Assembly (NCBI GenBank): GCA_934293375.1
Contig: CAKQYS010000004.1
Location: forward strand, 148,569 to 212,568
Direction: 5' to 3'
Length of the DNA: 64,000 bases
DNA from: an uncultured Lachnospiraceae bacterium
Lineage (GTDB): Bacteria > Bacillota > Clostridia > Lachnospirales > Lachnospiraceae
Shown in pieces: positions 62,325 to 64,000 of this stretch. Below the pieces are notes generated by a model. The model saw only the letters and a list, made by a program, of their open reading frames with translations. It made no database searches and was not told where the DNA came from. Made by a program: the position numbers and the translations under genes. Within the stretch, counting starts at the first letter, position 1; every line of letters begins with the position of its first letter.

Positions 62325-63818
62325 TTATCCTGATATCCATTGCAAATATTTATTTAGCCCTTTCCTATATTCAAACACTTTCTCATTAAAATTTTTTGTT
62401 AAATTAAAAATTTGACTATGCATCATTCTTTCAAATGAATGCTGCTTATTTTCTTCCACCACCATTTCATTATATAAATCTTTTATTCTTTCGATTTTAA
62501 TATTTTTTTCAAAAAGAAAAAATCCAATAGTAAAGACAGGAAAATATGTTATCATATTCCGGTTGTCCATAGACTCCAATATTAGAAGCATCTCTTCAAA
62601 CTCATATCCTATAGTACGCTTCTTTTTATCAACATGATTTATCCAAATATAAAAGAATGCATTCAAACTATTCATTCTCATTATATACTTGTCGTAGATA
62701 TTATCCATTCTTAAAGCAACCATTGGAACAAATAGTTCTTTTTTATCCTTTGTATTTAGATAATACCCCCAAGTATCCAAATAAAATCGCATTATAACTA
62801 ACTGAAAACTTTGTATGCTGGTATATGCGAATATTATAGAAATGGCTGTTACTATTATATTAAGAACAATTATCCACACACAATTCTCTTTCAATACCAT
62901 CACATCAATAATGAGGCTTACAAAAAGAAGAAATAACATCATTCGAATAAATTTATTTCTAGCTCTGCCATACCACTTTTCCTTATAGCAATCCATCGTT
63001 GTCGCAAACTCAACACTTGTAATACTGACAATTTTTTTACATTTACATACATTTATATATCGTTCTAACAAATACTCTACATTAATCTCCACCGCATCTT
63101 TATTCCAGTTCTTTTTAGATTTAAAATGTAATGTATCTATTCTATGCAACCAAAATCTTCTGTATAATTGTCCCAAAAGACTAAGTTCACTTTTTTGTTC
63201 AAGAAACATAATATTAACAATTACACCCAGTATATATGTAACACCTACAACATTATATATAGTAGCAATTTCAAGTATCATAAACCTTGCAACATCGAAA
63301 TAAGAATCTATTCTCTCATTTAGTAATGTTAATGTAGCTATTGATACCAATATACAAGAAGAAATAACGATAATCAAGCATTCTGAAAACTTATATTTTT
63401 GTAAAACTTCACGAATCGAAAAAACTATATAATATCTTTTGTCAAACAATATTACAACAACTGCCATTGTAATCGCAATTGCTGTCAATCCAATTACAAC
63501 ACTACTTATTACCTCTACCTTCTTAATCATTTCATAAATGTACGAATCATATTTTACATTAAATAAAACCACAAACGGAATAACTCCTAAGGTGAAACAT
63601 ACAAAGAAATATATCTCAGATAAATAGTCAACCTTTGAATATATTTTTTCACTTTTATGAAATTTATTTTTATCACAGAATTCTTCCACTGGAGATAATA
63701 TTTCTTTTTTCATGCACTTAATTATAATCGTACACAGAAACACTATAAGTGCCAAAAAAACAGGCAATATTCCCCATATAGATACTGCGGAGAGTTTATT
63801 CACCATTAAAACATCCAT
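62325..63818 (-). CDS. AT-rich polytopic membrane protein of unknown function
   Basis: 497 residues from ATG 63818, chosen because AGGAG lies eight bases upstream (an ATG two codons earlier is too close). About seven hydrophobic segments: near residues 12-35, 70-88, 103-126, 147-166, 180-206 and two near 290-345. The rest is a Lys/Glu/Tyr-rich cytoplasmic part with IGYEFEEMLLILESMDNRN and a long helical C-terminus. Codon use is far richer in A and T than its left-hand neighbours, as expected for acquired DNA. I recognise no family; a membrane effector of a defence or exclusion system is possible but unsupported. Confidence 0.75.
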   Translation of the reverse strand: MDVLMVNKLSAVSIWGILPVFLALIVFLCTIIIKCMKKEILSPVEEFCDKNKFHKSEKIYSKVDYLSEIYFFVCFTLGVIPFVVLFNVKYDSYIYEMIKKVEVISSVVIGLTAIAITMAVVVILFDKRYYIVFSIREVLQKYKFSECLIIVISSCILVSIATLTLLNERIDSYFDVARFMILEIATIYNVVGVTYILGVIVNIMFLEQKSELSLLGQLYRRFWLHRIDTLHFKSKKNWNKDAVEINVEYLLERYINVCKCKKIVSITSVEFATTMDCYKEKWYGRARNKFIRMMLFLLFVSLIIDVMVLKENCVWIIVLNIIVTAISIIFAYTSIQSFQLVIMRFYLDTWGYYLNTKDKKELFVPMVALRMDNIYDKYIMRMNSLNAFFYIWINHVDKKKRTIGYEFEEMLLILESMDNRNMITYFPVFTIGFFLFEKNIKIERIKDLYNEMVVEENKQHSFERMMHSQIFNLTKNFNEKVFEYRKGLNKYLQWISG

Positions 63819-64000
63819 TCGCATTTCTCCTTAGTACTTATTTTATATCAAACGCACCGTACTTTCACTCACGCAAATCCCAACAATTTCATCAATGAAT
63901 TTATCAATGTAATAACTGCTGCACTTGTAAAATATTTAGCATACTGTATTTTTCTATTCAGATACCATCTTAATTTGCACTATCTATGCTAACCGAAACA
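63819..64000. other. Window edge, no supported gene
   Basis: AT-rich 180 bases. On the minus strand a frame reads KLRWYLNRKIQYAKYFTS, then AAVITLINSLMKLLGFA and a stop near 63872, without a start codon I can identify. It could be the end of a small hydrophobic protein or chance. Confidence 0.3.

Noticed and set aside
1..64000. CRISPR arrays, rRNA genes, prophage or a complete defence system
   Set aside because: No regularly spaced repeats, rRNA-like stretches, phage structural genes or cas-like proteins were found on either strand.

Overview
The window looks like a chromosomal segment of a Gram-positive anaerobe of the Clostridia, most likely family Lachnospiraceae. This is an inference from gene content and order: a murB-rapZ-whiA-HPr cluster, hprK next to a ROK glucokinase and uvrC, an [4Fe-4S] two-subunit serine dehydratase, HydE for [FeFe]-hydrogenase maturation, a propionate-type CoA transferase, strong AGGAGG ribosome-binding sites and moderate GC. 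No species is claimed.

Layout. 1-7,271 (minus strand) is lysine synthesis and DNA metabolism: dapA-dapB behind a complete lysine riboswitch with promoter and terminator, an SSB-like protein, a TrmH/SpoU methylase, dnaE and a DUF5662 gene. 7,380-9,733 (plus) holds tRNA-Thr(CGU), about 0.5 kb without a gene, a DUF4143-type ATPase and a hotdog thioesterase. 9,828-20,531 (minus) holds a Sel1/TPR protein, a FliD-like protein, a Crh-like HPr, whiA, rapZ, murB, glucokinase, hprK and uvrC. 20,666-25,986 (minus) is a branched-chain amino-acid ABC transporter with a cytidylate-kinase-like gene. 26,582-30,688 (plus) is a four-gene set: a membrane HD-GYP protein, a TAXI binding lipoprotein, a GltS symporter and a 58-residue protein with an internal repeat. 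30,703-36,615 is mixed: a DUF11 protein, a Kv-type K+ channel, a GH25 lipoprotein, a DUF6612-like lipoprotein, a DRE-TIM aldolase and a methyltransferase. 36,637-40,440 is one 1267-residue LacI-sensor/GGDEF/EAL protein ending in a repeat solenoid. 40,638-48,136 holds trpF, hydE, sdaAB-sdaAA, galE, a PurF-like protein and a secreted CAP protein. 48,233-61,650 (minus) holds a hydroxyacid dehydrogenase, trpB2, an AEC transporter, a secreted FN3 protein, HD, MATE, oxidoreductase, methyltransferase, CoA transferase, acyltransferase and zinc-ribbon genes.

Right end. At 61,952-62,005 the last 17 codons of tuf (EF-Tu), followed by a terminator, are joined in frame to 20 unrelated codons. Beyond this point the DNA turns AT-rich and carries one unrecognised membrane-protein gene. 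I read this as the edge of an inserted accessory element.

Themes. (i) Cyclic-di-GMP signalling: an HD-GYP receptor in an apparent operon with glutamate-type binding and transport proteins, and an EAL protein with an unusual solenoid tail. (ii) Carbon regulation: an HPr homologue with no histidine but with Ser46, near hprK. (iii) Short leaders: sdaAB and the AEC gene each show promoter, then intrinsic terminator, then RBS; hydE looks leaderless. (iv) An amidophosphoribosyltransferase homologue without its N-terminal catalytic cysteine. All calls come from reading sequence and translations; no database search was possible.
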